Of a stretch of DNA of 40,616 nt, positions 7,533 through 18,390 are shown piece after piece; the first letter of the stretch is position 1; every line of letters starts with the position of its first letter. Origin of the DNA: Bradyrhizobium centrolobii (GTDB lineage: Bacteria > Pseudomonadota > Alphaproteobacteria > Rhizobiales > Xanthobacteraceae); assembly GCF_001641635.1 (NCBI RefSeq), contig NZ_LUUB01000077.1, positions 1 to 40,616 on the forward strand, given 5' to 3'. The notes under the pieces are model-generated. The model made no database searches. It was not told the DNA's origin and was given only the letters and a program-made list of their open reading frames with translations. The position numbers and the translations under genes were made by a program.

Positions 7533-7650
7533 GGTTTTTCCCCCTTCGGAAGGTCTTCGGTGAAGACGATAGGCGCGGTTGCGCAAACGGGACGTGGACG
7601 CGCCATGCCGCGGCTGCGAAGGCGGTTGGGGTGGGGTTAACCAAGAGCGC

Positions 7651-7815
7651 TTCTTCCCCTCTCCCCTTGTGGGAGAGGGTGGCTCGCCGCGGAGCGTCGA
7701 GACGGGTGAGGGGTCTCTCTCCGCGAACTGATCTGCTGCAGTGAGTGTGCGGAGCTAAACCCCTCATCCGGCGCGCACGATGTGCGCGCCACCTTCTCCC
7801 ACAAGGGGAGAAGGG
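7651..7815. repeat. Palindromic intergenic repeat (CTCTCCCCTTGTGGGAGAGG type)
   Basis: Arms around CTCTCCCCTTGTGGGAGAGG and CCTTCTCCCACAAGGGGAG with internal dyads. It occupies most of the 318 bp gap between the 49-aa protein and dapA. Confidence 0.7.
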
Positions 7816-7850
7816 ACGGCAGCGTGCGCGGTGGAGAGGCGAGGGAAGAG

Positions 7851-8759
7851 CTACGCCGCGACTTTCACCCGTCGTTCGATCTCGTGATCGAGTGTGGCGG
7901 CGAGCTCGCTGCTCACCTCCACCATCGGCAGGCGCACTTCGGGGCTGTCGATCAGACCCGTTCGCCATAGCCAGTACTTCGCCGGCGCCGGACTCGGTTC
8001 AGCGAACAACAGGCGCGTCAGCTCCGCGACGTCTTGCCAGCGCGCCAGCGCCGCGCTGGCGTTGCCGCGCTTCAGCTCAGTGTAGATGGCGGCGAAGGCT
8101 GCGGTCTCGAGATGGGCGGAGAGCAGGATGCCGCCGTCGGCGCCGTCGGTGAGCGCCTCGTGATAATTGGCGTCCTCGCCGGTGAGCACGCGGAAGCCCT
8201 TCGGCCGGTCGCGGAGCAGCGCGATCGATTGCTCGCGGCTCGCGCCGCAATCCTTCAGGCCGACGATGTTCGGATGCTCGGCAAGCCGCAGCAGCGTCTG
8301 GTTGGTGACGTTGACCGAGGTGCGATAGGGGATGTTGTAGAGCGCAAGCGGCCAGGCGGCGTGATCGGCGAGCGCTTCGAAATGCGCAAGCAATCCGCGC
8401 TGCGACGGCCGCACGTAGTAGGGGCTCGCGATCAGATAGCCGTCGATCGGCCAGTCCGCGGTCTCGTCGAGCCGATCCTTGAGCCGCGAGGTGTCCGCGC
8501 CGGAGAGGCCAAGGCAGATCGGCACCGTGCGGCGGCCGGCCGCCATCTCGTCGCGCACGGTAGCGACGAGGCGTTCGAGCTCGGCGTCCCGCAGCGTCAT
8601 GCCTTCGCCGGAGGTCGCGCCGAGGATGTAGCCGTCGACCGCTTGCGCCGTGTAGTGCCGCGTCAGCCGCCGCAGCGACGTCTCGTCGAGACGGCCGTCG
8701 CGAAACGGCGTCACCAGCGGCAGCCAGAGCCCTTGCAGATGTTCTCGTAGACCGGTCAT
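7851..8759 (-). CDS. dapA: Dihydrodipicolinate synthase-family protein
   Basis: 302-aa TIM-barrel aldolase of the DapA/NanA family. DapA condenses pyruvate with aspartate semialdehyde in lysine and diaminopimelate synthesis. Start ATG 8759 has AAGGAG seven bases upstream; longer frames lack one. Key residues align: Thr49-Ser50 in GATSGEG (Thr44-Thr45 of E. coli DapA), Tyr141 in YNIPYRT, Arg146 (aspartate-semialdehyde-binding Arg138) and Schiff-base Lys169 in VGLKD. Arg146 supports a DapA-type reaction, but the genus carries several paralogues, so the exact substrate is not certain. A leader with a possible attenuator precedes it. Confidence 0.8.
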   Translation of the reverse strand: MTGLREHLQGLWLPLVTPFRDGRLDETSLRRLTRHYTAQAVDGYILGATSGEGMTLRDAELERLVATVRDEMAAGRRTVPICLGLSGADTSRLKDRLDETADWPIDGYLIASPYYVRPSQRGLLAHFEALADHAAWPLALYNIPYRTSVNVTNQTLLRLAEHPNIVGLKDCGASREQSIALLRDRPKGFRVLTGEDANYHEALTDGADGGILLSAHLETAAFAAIYTELKRGNASAALARWQDVAELTRLLFAEPSPAPAKYWLWRTGLIDSPEVRLPMVEVSSELAATLDHEIERRVKVAA

Positions 8760-8802
8760 GTTCCATCTCCTTGTCAGATTGACCTGAGACGGAGGGCACA
8801 TG

Positions 8803-8831
8803 AAAAAACCCCGTCCAGGTGGCGGGGTTTT
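8803..8831 (-). terminator. Intrinsic terminator hairpin in the dapA leader
   Basis: On the minus strand, arms AAAACCCCG and CGGGGTTTT (9 bp, loop 9) are followed by a U run, 24 bp before the dapA ribosome site. Its position inside the 5' leader suggests transcription attenuation. Confidence 0.6.
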
Positions 8832-8858
8832 CGGGATTGCGACGATGACGAAGCTTGG

Positions 8859-8933
8859 CTAGCGCGCGCAAAATTCCGAGGTCCCCGGATGGGGGCCTTT
8901 TTTCGAGACAACTGCGCACGACTTCGTGATCAT
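8859..8933 (-). CDS. Candidate leader peptide of dapA with tandem Lys codons
   Basis: 24-aa open frame beginning MITKSCAVVSKKGPHPG and ending CAR. It has two adjacent AAA codons (8898-8903 on the plus strand as TTTTTT) just before a GC hairpin. The hairpin 3' arm contains CGGGG, which could pair with CCCCG of the terminator at 8803-8831. The layout is that of a lysine-sensing attenuator. No ribosome site precedes it; the predicted transcription start is at or next to its ATG, so it would have to be translated leaderless. Function is inferred from layout only. Confidence 0.35.
   Translation of the reverse strand: MITKSCAVVSKKGPHPGTSEFCAR
8879..8898 (-). promoter_or_regulatory. Leader hairpin 1 of dapA
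   Basis: 8-bp stem AGGTCCCC / GGGGGCCT with loop GGAT, located inside the leader-peptide frame directly after its two Lys codons. Read on the plus strand it resembles a terminator with T6, but no plus-strand gene feeds it. Confidence 0.4.
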
Positions 8934-8939
8934 TGGCAA

Positions 8940-8968
8940 ATGATGCGGGGTATGCCTGGAACTGTCAA
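8940..8968 (-). promoter_or_regulatory. Possible promoter of the dapA leader
   Basis: On the minus strand a perfect TTGACA (8963-8968) is followed after 17 bp by CATCAT (8940-8945, 4 of 6 to TATAAT). Transcription would begin near 8933. Confidence 0.4.
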
Positions 8969-8999
8969 TACACGCGGAGGGCGAATACCCAATTTGACG

Positions 9000-9030
9000 A
9001 AAAAAAGCCGGGCCCAATGAGCCCGGCTTA
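9000..9030 (-). terminator. Intrinsic terminator downstream of the trxB-lysR pair
   Basis: Minus-strand stem AAGCCGGGC / GCCCGGCTT (9 bp, loop 7) followed by seven U. It lies 170 bp after the lysR stop and before the dapA promoter. The intervening stretch holds a plus-strand 15-codon frame at 9111-9158 behind a strong GGAGGAGG motif, of unknown meaning. Confidence 0.75.
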
Positions 9031-9201
9031 GGTATTGGCCACGTGAGGCCGACACAATCACCTTCCAAGAGGGATTACTGAACTCCCGCGCCACTGGAGG
9101 AGGGGGACAAATGCGCAACGCGAAGGCTCAGCGTGCAAACATTATGGGCTTGCCCTGAGCCTTGCAGCAACCGCCGAGGTCGCATGTCAGACATGCGGAA
9201 A

Positions 9202-10134
9202 TCAGGACGGCCAGCGCTGCGCCTTGCTCACCACGAAGTCGCGGAACACCTGCACGCGCGCGACCGTCTTCAGCTCTTCGGGATAAACGAAATACGTATC
9301 AAGCTGGATCGAATCCGACTCGCCGAACAGTTGCACCAGGCGGCTGTTTTCCTCGACGAGGTAATCCGGCAGCGCGGCGATGCCGAGGCCCTGCTGACAG
9401 GCGCGCACGAGGCCCAGGATGTTGTTGACCTTGAAGTACGCTTCGCGCGGACCGCTGCCGTTGCGCCCGGCTTCGATCAGCCAGTTGCGGTTCTGAAGAT
9501 GCGGCGCGAAGTTGCCGTCGCTGAGCGTGATGATGCGGTGGGAGTCGAGCTCCTCCAGCGTGCGCGGCGTGCCGAAGCGCTTGATGTATTCCGGCGAGCA
9601 ATAGGCGTGGAAGCCCATCGCGAACAGCTTGCGCTGGATGAGATCGGGCTGCGTCGGCTTGCGGGTGCGGATCGCGACGTCAGCCTCGCGCATCGACAGA
9701 TCCAGCTCCTCGTCGGTGACGATCAGCGAGATCCGGATCTCCGGATAGAGCGCGGTGAATTCGCCGAGTCGCGGGATCAGCCAGTTGATGCCGACGCCGG
9801 GCGTGGTGGTGATCTTGAGATCGCCGCTCGGCCGCTCGCGGCTGTCGGTCAATTTCGCACGCGCGGCCTGGAGCTGCATGAACACGTCATGCGCGGTGCG
9901 GAACAGCAGGTCGCCCTGCTCGGTGAGGATCAGGCCGCGGGCGTGGCGGTGGAACAGCGAAACCGAGAGCTCCTGTTCCAGCGCGCTGACCTGCCGCGAG
10001 ACCGCCGATTGCGACAGGCCGAGCTGTTCTCCCGCATGCGTGAAGCTGCCCGCTTCCGCCGCCGCGTGAAACACCTTCAGCTTGTCCCAGTCCATGTCCG
10101 TAAATCCGTCGCGTGTTCTAGCCATGGTCATCAT
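9202..10134 (-). CDS. LysR-family transcriptional regulator
   Basis: 310 aa from the ATG at 10134 (ATG at 10125 is an alternative). The N-terminal winged helix-turn-helix covers FHAAAEAGSFTHAGEQLGLSQSAVSRQVSALE (shown in full here in two parts: FHAAAEAGSFTHAGEQ and LGLSQSAVSRQVSALE). The C-terminal periplasmic-binding-like effector domain starts near residue 100. Its ATG overlaps the trxB stop codon (ATGA), so the two are translated together, and the regulator may answer to redox state or simply ride with trxB. The ligand is unknown. A terminator follows at 9000-9030. Confidence 0.85.
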   Translation of the reverse strand: MMTMARTRDGFTDMDWDKLKVFHAAAEAGSFTHAGEQLGLSQSAVSRQVSALEQELSVSLFHRHARGLILTEQGDLLFRTAHDVFMQLQAARAKLTDSRERPSGDLKITTTPGVGINWLIPRLGEFTALYPEIRISLIVTDEELDLSMREADVAIRTRKPTQPDLIQRKLFAMGFHAYCSPEYIKRFGTPRTLEELDSHRIITLSDGNFAPHLQNRNWLIEAGRNGSGPREAYFKVNNILGLVRACQQGLGIAALPDYLVEENSRLVQLFGESDSIQLDTYFVYPEELKTVARVQVFRDFVVSKAQRWPS

Positions 10135-11102
10135 TCCGCTGCCGCGCGCTCACTGGCGCGCAGGGCCAAGAAACGTTCGGCTTCGAGCGCTGCCATGCAG
10201 CCGAGGCCGGCGGCCGTGACGGCCTGGCGATAGGTCTCGTCGGCGACGTCGCCGGCGGCGAACAGGCCGGGCACCGAGGTGGCGGTCGAGTTCGGGGCGA
10301 CCTCGACATAGCCCGACGGTTTGAGCTTGACCTGATCCTTCACGAGCTCGGTTGCCGGCGCATGTCCGATGGCGATGAACACGCCGTCGGCTTTCACCTC
10401 GGTGAGCGCGCCGGTCTTGACGTTCTTGAGGCGGACATGGGTGACCTTGCCCGGATTGGCCTCGCCGCAGATCTCGTCGATGACGCTCTCCCAGACCACC
10501 TTGATCTTGGGATGCTTGAACAGGCGGTCCTGAAGGATCCGCTCGGCGCGGAAGTGGTCACGGCGGTGCACGAGCGTGACCCGGGAGGCGAAATTGGTCA
10601 GGAACAGCGCCTCTTCGACCGCGGTGTTGCCGCCGCCCACCACCATCACTTCCTTGCCGCGATAAAAGAAGCCGTCGCAGGTGGCGCAGGCCGACACACC
10701 AAAACCCTTGAAGGTCTCCTCGGACGGGATGCCGAGCCAGCGCGCCTGGGCGCCGGTGGCGAGGATGACGGTATCGGCGAGATAGACGTCGCCGGAGTCG
10801 CAGGTGAGCCGGAACGGACGGTGGGAGGTCTCCAGCTTGGTCACCAGATCGGTCTTGATCTGGGTGCCCATGTGCAGCGCCTGTTTCTCCATCTGCTCCA
10901 TCAGCCAGGGGCCCTGGATCACGTCGGCGAAGCCGGGGTAGTTCTCGACGTCGGTGGTGATGGTGAGCTGGCCGCCCGGCTGGATGCCCTGGATCAGGAT
11001 CGGCTCGAGCATCGCACGCGCGGCGTAGATCGCCGCCGCGTAGCCGGCGGGGCCGGAGCCGATGATGACGACCTTTGCATGGACAGGGGCGGGCATTTTC
11101 AC
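10131..11102 (-). CDS. trxB: Thioredoxin-disulfide reductase
   Basis: Cytoplasmic FAD enzyme that passes electrons from NADPH to thioredoxin. FAD motif GSGPAG (residues ~16-21), redox motif CATC inside SACATCDGFF (~139-148), NADP motif GGGNTA (~158-163), a conserved HRRDHFRA segment and C-terminal FAD site PGLFAAGDVAD are all present; 323 aa is normal for the low-Mr type. GTG at 11102 has AAAGG at good distance; ATG at 11096 is the other possible start. The lysR gene follows with an ATGA overlap. It is divergent from an Lrp-type regulator across a gap with several dyads. Confidence 0.95.
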   Translation of the reverse strand: MKMPAPVHAKVVIIGSGPAGYAAAIYAARAMLEPILIQGIQPGGQLTITTDVENYPGFADVIQGPWLMEQMEKQALHMGTQIKTDLVTKLETSHRPFRLTCDSGDVYLADTVILATGAQARWLGIPSEETFKGFGVSACATCDGFFYRGKEVMVVGGGNTAVEEALFLTNFASRVTLVHRRDHFRAERILQDRLFKHPKIKVVWESVIDEICGEANPGKVTHVRLKNVKTGALTEVKADGVFIAIGHAPATELVKDQVKLKPSGYVEVAPNSTATSVPGLFAAGDVADETYRQAVTAAGLGCMAALEAERFLALRASERAAAE

Positions 11103-11205
11103 GGACGCCTTTCTTGGGGGATTCGCAGCGCGGGCGCGGAAAGTGCCAAGAGGGCGTCGCGGAGGCGCTGAAATATCAGAGCTAATCTAAGCCTTCTGGT
11201 GAGCT

Positions 11206-11220
11206 ATGCAAGAATTGCAT
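11206..11220. promoter_or_regulatory. Dyad ATGCAAGAATTGCAT between trxB and lrp
   Basis: Perfect 6-bp arms around a 3-bp spacer. It is one of three TTGC/GCAA dyads in this divergent gap and may bind the Lrp-type regulator encoded next to it. Confidence 0.45.
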
Positions 11221-11259
11221 TCCCAATCGGCGGATTTTTCCAACAGGGAACAAAACTCG

Positions 11260-11288
11260 ATTGCGTTGCACGCGCAATAAAATTGCGC
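11260..11288. promoter_or_regulatory. Overlapping dyads ATTGCG-N7-CGCAAT and GCGCAA-N5-TTGCGC
   Basis: Two overlapping inverted repeats (11260-11278 and 11272-11288) sharing the half-site GCGCAA, 76 bp before the lrp start. Their centres are about 56 and 67 bp from the dyad at 11206-11220, a spacing suited to cooperative binding of an Lrp-family oligomer. Confidence 0.45.
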
Positions 11289-11363
11289 ACCCGATGCGGA
11301 CTCGGCTATGAGGATTGCGACAGACCCACCCGATACCGCCGCTAGGCCAGGAGTTCCAATCAC

Positions 11364-11843
11364 GTGTCGCGGAACCTAGACGAGATCGATCTCAAAATTC
11401 TCGCCGAGATTCAGGCCGACGGTCGAATCACCAATGTCGAACTGGCCAAACGGGTCGGAATTTCGCCGCCGCCCTGCCTGCGCCGCGTCCGGGCGCTGGA
11501 GGAGGAAGGCTATATCCACGGCTATCGCGGCCTCCTGGACGCCCGAAAGCTCGGCTTCGACGTCACGGTGTTCGCCGCCGTGCACCTCTCCAGCCAGGCC
11601 GAGGCCGACCTGCGCGCCTTCGAGGAGTTCGTCCGCGCCGAGCCATTGGTGCGCGAGTGCTGGATGCTGTCGGGCGAAGTCGACTTCATCCTCAAATGCG
11701 TCGCGCCCGACATGGCGACCTTCCAGGATTTCGTGACGCACCTGACTGCGGCACCCCATGTGCGCAACGTGCGGACCTCGCTCGTGCTGCACAATTCGAA
11801 ATACGAGGCCGCCGTACCGCTGGATGTGAAGGGGCGGAGATAG
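11364..11843 (+). CDS. Lrp/AsnC-family transcriptional regulator
   Basis: 159-aa feast/famine regulator. It starts at GTG 11364, where SRNLDEIDLKILAEIQADGR begins the winged helix-turn-helix (recognition helix near SPPPCLRRVRALE, residues ~34-46). The RAM/AsnC ligand-binding domain (~65-150) mediates oligomerisation and amino-acid sensing. It is divergent from trxB. Three inverted repeats in the gap are candidates for its own operator. The effector amino acid is not known. Confidence 0.9.
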   Translation: MSRNLDEIDLKILAEIQADGRITNVELAKRVGISPPPCLRRVRALEEEGYIHGYRGLLDARKLGFDVTVFAAVHLSSQAEADLRAFEEFVRAEPLVRECWMLSGEVDFILKCVAPDMATFQDFVTHLTAAPHVRNVRTSLVLHNSKYEAAVPLDVKGRR

Positions 11844-11880
11844 GACCTGCTGTCTTCTCCGTCTCCCCGTTATTCGCCGT

Positions 11881-11947
11881 TCCTCTCCCTCTCCCCGTTC
11901 TGACGGGGCCGCGACGAGCTTCGCTCGCGCTGAGAGGGGGAGGGGCT
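11881..11947. repeat. Palindromic intergenic repeat (CCTCTCCC / GGGAGAGG type)
   Basis: Hairpin-forming mosaic with arms CTCCCTCTCCCC and GAGAGGGGGAGGGG, of the same class as 7651-7815 and 27546-27695. Confidence 0.6.
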
Positions 11948-11980
11948 CTCCCGAACGAGTTGGCCTAGCCGTCTTCTCCA

Positions 11981-12056
11981 TCATTGCGAGCGTAGCGAAG
12001 CAATCCAGACTGTCTCCGCGGAAAGATTCTGGATTGCTTCGCTGCGCTCGCAATGA
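11981..12056. repeat. Palindromic intergenic repeat (TCATTGCGAGCGTAGCGAAG type)
   Basis: Arms of about 28 bp: TCATTGCGAGCGTAGCGAAG onward, mirrored by CTTCGCTGCGCTCGCAATGA. It forms a long near-perfect hairpin. Confidence 0.75.
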
Positions 12057-12105
12057 CGCGTGGTGAGGGCGCAAGCTCGCCTCACGACGCGAAACACGCC
12101 GCAAC

Positions 12106-12133
12106 AAAAAGGCCGCGCGATGCGCGGCCTTTT
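12106..12133 (-). terminator. Intrinsic terminator downstream of greA (bidirectional)
   Basis: Stem GGCCGCGC / GCGCGGCC with a 3-nt loop, flanked by A5 and T4, so it can work on both strands. It sits 31 bp after the greA stop. Confidence 0.8.
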
Positions 12134-12163
12134 CAAATCATCGTCAAACGTGACGGCAAATAA

Positions 12164-12637
12164 TTACCGCCACTCCACCTTGGTGATCTCATAGGCCTTG
12201 GCGCCGCCAGGCGTGTTGACCTCGACGGTGGCGCCCTTCTTCTTGCCGATCAGCGCGCGCGCGAGCGGCGAGGTGATGGAAATGCGGCCCTTCTTGGCGT
12301 CGGCCTCGACCTCGCCGACGATCTGCCACACCGCCTTCTTCTCGGTGTCCTCATCGACCAGCGTCACGGTGGCGCCGAATTTGATGGTGTCGCCGGACAG
12401 CTTCGAGATGTCGATGATGTCGGCGCGCGCGAGCTTGTCCTCGAGCTCGGCGATGCGGCCCTCATTGTGGGACTGCTCTTCCTTCGCGGCGTGGTATTCC
12501 GCGTTTTCCGACAGGTCTCCGTGTGAGCGCGCCTCCGCGATATGTTCGATGATCCGCGGACGGTCCACGGACTGGCGCTGCTTCAATTCTTCCCCGAGCG
12601 CGGTAAAACCGGCCAGAGTCATCGGAACCTTTTCCAT
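12164..12637 (-). CDS. greA: Transcription elongation factor GreA
   Basis: Rescues backtracked RNA polymerase by inserting a coiled coil into the secondary channel and stimulating transcript cleavage. Start ATG 12637 (GAGAAG upstream) gives 157 aa, the family length; the longer open frame is upstream noise. The acidic tip is present as SHGDLSENAEYHAAKEEQ (residues ~39-56), and the C-terminal FKBP-like domain ends with SPLARALIGKKKGATVEV. It lies 206 bp behind carB on the same strand and may be partly co-transcribed with it. Confidence 0.95.
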   Translation of the reverse strand: MEKVPMTLAGFTALGEELKQRQSVDRPRIIEHIAEARSHGDLSENAEYHAAKEEQSHNEGRIAELEDKLARADIIDISKLSGDTIKFGATVTLVDEDTEKKAVWQIVGEVEADAKKGRISITSPLARALIGKKKGATVEVNTPGGAKAYEITKVEWR

Positions 12638-12654
12638 CGCTTCTCTCGTTCTAC

Positions 12655-12690
12655 GGCTGCGCGCCCTCGAAAAGAAAGGGCGTCGCAGCC
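12655..12690 (-). promoter_or_regulatory. 13-bp hairpin in the greA leader
   Basis: Arms GGCTGCGCGCCCT and AGGGCGTCGCAGCC pair with one bulge around a 9-nt loop, ending 17 nt before the greA start codon. No U run follows on the minus strand, so it is not a terminator. It could affect greA mRNA stability or translation. Confidence 0.35.
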
Positions 12691-12843
12691 ATGATTCGAC
12701 ACTATTTCCGGGACTGAACACGCAGCCACCGGAACGTTATGTGGGTCTGGCGCCGGAACAGAACAACCACATGGCGGGACAGTTCCTCCGGCCATTGTGG
12801 CTGCATTGCCAATCGCTTAGCGGAAGCTTCGCCCCACCAACGA

Positions 12844-16308
<3,465 letters not shown>

Positions 16309-16336
16309 CACCGCTCGCGGGCTGGAATTTAGGCAC

Positions 16337-16366
16337 AAAAAAAGGGCGCGCTCGCCGCGCGTCCCC
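16337..16366 (-). terminator. Terminator in the carB leader, after the MFS gene
   Basis: Minus-strand stem GGG-CGCGC / GCGCG-CCC with one bulge and loop GGCGA, followed by seven U. It lies 85 bp after the MFS stop and only 28 bp before the carB ATG. It can end the MFS transcript, but any mRNA reaching carB from upstream must pass it, so it could also act as an attenuator. Confidence 0.65.
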
Positions 16367-16450
16367 TTGAGCCGAGAGCGCGGGGGTTCCCTCGCGCGCG
16401 GGTGGGTCATAGACCAGTTTTTGGGGCGGCGAAACCCCGAAAAATGCCCA

Positions 16451-17620
16451 TCAACCGGCAATTTTCACGGGTTTTGGCCGGGCCTGCCAGCTCCGGGCGA
16501 GATGCACCAGAAGCGACGCCGCAACGCTCGATCCGCCGACCCAGCCGAGATCGGTTGGCGAGAGCGCCGCAAGCACCACGCCGCCGAGCGCTCCGCCGAT
16601 GGCGAAGCCGAGATACATCGCCGAGGCATTCAGCGAGAGTGCGATCATCGAGGCCTGCGGTTCGATCCGGATGATGCTGGCGAGCTGAGCCGGATAGAAC
16701 GCCCAGCCCGAGATGCCCCACAGGAAGATCGCGCCCAGCACCGCGTAATACGCCTGGTCAGGCATCAATTTCAGGACCACCGAATGCAGGATCAGGGCTG
16801 TCGCCATGCCCGCGAGCCCGAGCCCTGCGGTGGCCAGCGTGCCGAGCCGGTCGGCCAGGACGCCGCCGAGCATGTTCCCGATCGCGGCCGCCCCGCCGAA
16901 CACCAGCAGCGCAAGACTGATCCTGGAGGCGTCGAAACCGAGGCTTTTCAGCGGGACAGCGAAATAGGTGAAGACGGTGAAGCCGCCGAGCGCCCACAGG
17001 ATGGTGATGACGAGCGCAATCAGGACGTTGCCGTGACGAGCCACGGCCAGCCGCTCAGTGAGCGAGGCCGTATTGCGCGGCAGCCCGCGGGGCAGGCCGA
17101 GTAGCAGGCCTGCGAGCGCGACGGCGCCGAGCAGGGCGACCATGGCAAAGGTCGCCCGCCAGCCGAACAGGCTGCCGACGAGGTTGCCGAGGGGAACGCC
17201 GACGACAGTCGCGACCGAGATGCCGGAGGTGACCAACGCCACCGCCCGGCCGCGCCGCTCGGGCGAGGCAACCGCAACGGACACGGCGAGCGCCGTCGGC
17301 ATGCAAAGCCCGGCACCCAGTGCCATTAGCATTCGCGATGCCAGCAGCAGGGCGTAGCCCGAGGCCACGACTGCGGCGAGGTTGCCGGCGATGAAGGTCG
17401 ACAGCGCGAGTGCCAGCACCGTGCGGCGGTCGATGTTGTTCAGCGTTACGGCGAGGATCGGCGAACCGACCGCATAAGTGAGGGCGTAAGTGGTGACCAA
17501 CTGCCCGGCGGCGGAGACCGAAATCCCCAGATCAGTGGCGATCGCCGGCAAAAGCCCCGCAATAACAAAGCCTTCCGTGCCGATCGCGAATGCGGCCAAG
17601 GCCAGCCAGAGCACGCTCAT
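16451..17620 (-). CDS. MFS transporter (drug/sugar efflux type)
   Basis: 389 aa from ATG 17620, which has AGGA 9 nt upstream; the upstream in-frame codon at 17641 is TTG. Twelve hydrophobic segments. N-terminal features are those of the DHA1/AraJ-type efflux family: GTEGFVIAGLLPAIATDLGI in helix 1 and SRMLMALGAGLCMPTALAV in helix 4. Probably a proton-driven exporter of small toxic molecules or sugars. It is divergent from an ArsR-type regulator, with two identical-format operators in the gap, one over its ribosome site and promoter. A terminator follows at 16337-16366. Confidence 0.88.
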   Translation of the reverse strand: MSVLWLALAAFAIGTEGFVIAGLLPAIATDLGISVSAAGQLVTTYALTYAVGSPILAVTLNNIDRRTVLALALSTFIAGNLAAVVASGYALLLASRMLMALGAGLCMPTALAVSVAVASPERRGRAVALVTSGISVATVVGVPLGNLVGSLFGWRATFAMVALLGAVALAGLLLGLPRGLPRNTASLTERLAVARHGNVLIALVITILWALGGFTVFTYFAVPLKSLGFDASRISLALLVFGGAAAIGNMLGGVLADRLGTLATAGLGLAGMATALILHSVVLKLMPDQAYYAVLGAIFLWGISGWAFYPAQLASIIRIEPQASMIALSLNASAMYLGFAIGGALGGVVLAALSPTDLGWVGGSSVAASLLVHLARSWQARPKPVKIAG

Positions 17621-17635
17621 GGGATATATTCCTAT

Positions 17636-17653
17636 GTTCAAAGTTTATTGAAC
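17636..17653. promoter_or_regulatory. Operator GTTCAA-N6-TTGAAC (proximal to the MFS gene)
   Basis: 18 bp, GTTCAAAGTTTATTGAAC. It lies 16 bp before the MFS start codon and just downstream of a TTGACA-N17-AATAGT promoter on the minus strand (about 17650-17678). A second copy of the same format is at 17684-17701. Confidence 0.65.
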
Positions 17654-17683
17654 TATTGTTCGAGCAGGTTTCAGTGTCAATTG

Positions 17684-17701
17684 GTTCAAGAACTATTGAA
17701 C
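17684..17701. promoter_or_regulatory. Operator GTTCAA-N6-TTGAAC (proximal to the regulator)
   Basis: 18 bp, GTTCAAGAACTATTGAAC, 48 bp centre to centre from the first copy. Its TTGAAC arm with TATGAT 16 bp on (17718-17723) could be the -35/-10 of the regulator gene, giving autorepression. Confidence 0.65.
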
Positions 17702-17730
17702 ATCGTCGCCGTCGCATTATGATCCCGGAT

Positions 17731-18102
17731 ATGAGCCGCACGCCCCTCCACCCCACCCGTGAGCAGATCGAGCTGCCGATGGTTCTGGATTGCCTGAGCG
17801 ATCCGATCCGGCTCGCGATCGTCTACCAGCTCGCCCAGCAAGAACGTGTCAGCAGCGAACTGCGCTGCGGCGACTTCAGCGGGCTCGGGGCCAAGTCGAA
17901 CCTCGCCTATCACTTCGCCAAGCTGCGCGAATGCGGACTGACGCAGACCCGTATCGTCGGCACCAGCCGCATGACGAGGCTCCGCCGCGAGGATCTGGAC
18001 GCGCGCTTCCCGGGCTTGCTCGATGCCGTGATCAACTCCGCAGCCAGGGATGCCGATCGGCTTCAGCTTGTTCCCGAGTGCGATGTGGCCGGCGTGGATT
18101 GA
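17731..18102 (+). CDS. ArsR-type winged-helix repressor
   Basis: 123 aa from ATG 17731 (ATG 17719 in the same frame is possible). Central winged helix: LDCLSDPIRLAIVYQLAQ, then recognition helix SNLAYHFAKLRECGLTQTR and wing RMTRLRREDL. No metal-binding CxC motif, so it is likely a small-molecule or redox sensor. It is divergent from the MFS gene over paired GTTCAA-N6-TTGAAC sites; the natural reading is a local repressor of the pump and of itself. Confidence 0.8.
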   Translation: MSRTPLHPTREQIELPMVLDCLSDPIRLAIVYQLAQQERVSSELRCGDFSGLGAKSNLAYHFAKLRECGLTQTRIVGTSRMTRLRREDLDARFPGLLDAVINSAARDADRLQLVPECDVAGVD

Positions 18103-18216
18103 AGCTTGATGAGATGAGATTCGCCTGATCGTCGGCGAACTTGCGCGTCGGCCGCTGATTTGCCCGTCGTTTCAATGCCTTCGCAACATGCAGCGAGACA
18201 TCACCCGGCCGTAGCA

Positions 18217-18258
18217 GGCTACTTTGCATGGGGTTGTTTTCGAGATTTTGGTTGGACG
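18217..18258 (+). repeat. Dispersed repeat containing TACTTTGCATGGGGTTG (copy 2)
   Basis: Matches 5003-5044. It sits in the 418 bp gap 18103-18520, which also holds a GC-rich dyad (CGTGGCTGCGCCACG, 18352-18366) and the tRNA-like sequence at 18391-18466; no gene. Confidence 0.6.
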
Positions 18259-18390
18259 GCCGCGAAAGCCCTCGAGCTACGGCGAGATCCAGTCCGTCTA
18301 CGCTTTCGCTTCGCTCAAGCTACGCCGGACACGCTTTGCCGCGTCGGTCTAGCGTGGCTGCGCCACGCGTAGCCCCGTCGGGGCGAAGCG

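Noticed and set aside
8879..8903. Apparent plus-strand terminator (hairpin plus T6)
   Set aside because: There is no plus-strand gene upstream within 1.8 kb; the T6 is better read as two Lys codons of a minus-strand leader frame.
8760..9201. Possible tmRNA (ssrA) next to dapA
   Set aside because: No tag-peptide codons, T-arm or paired acceptor ends were found on either strand.
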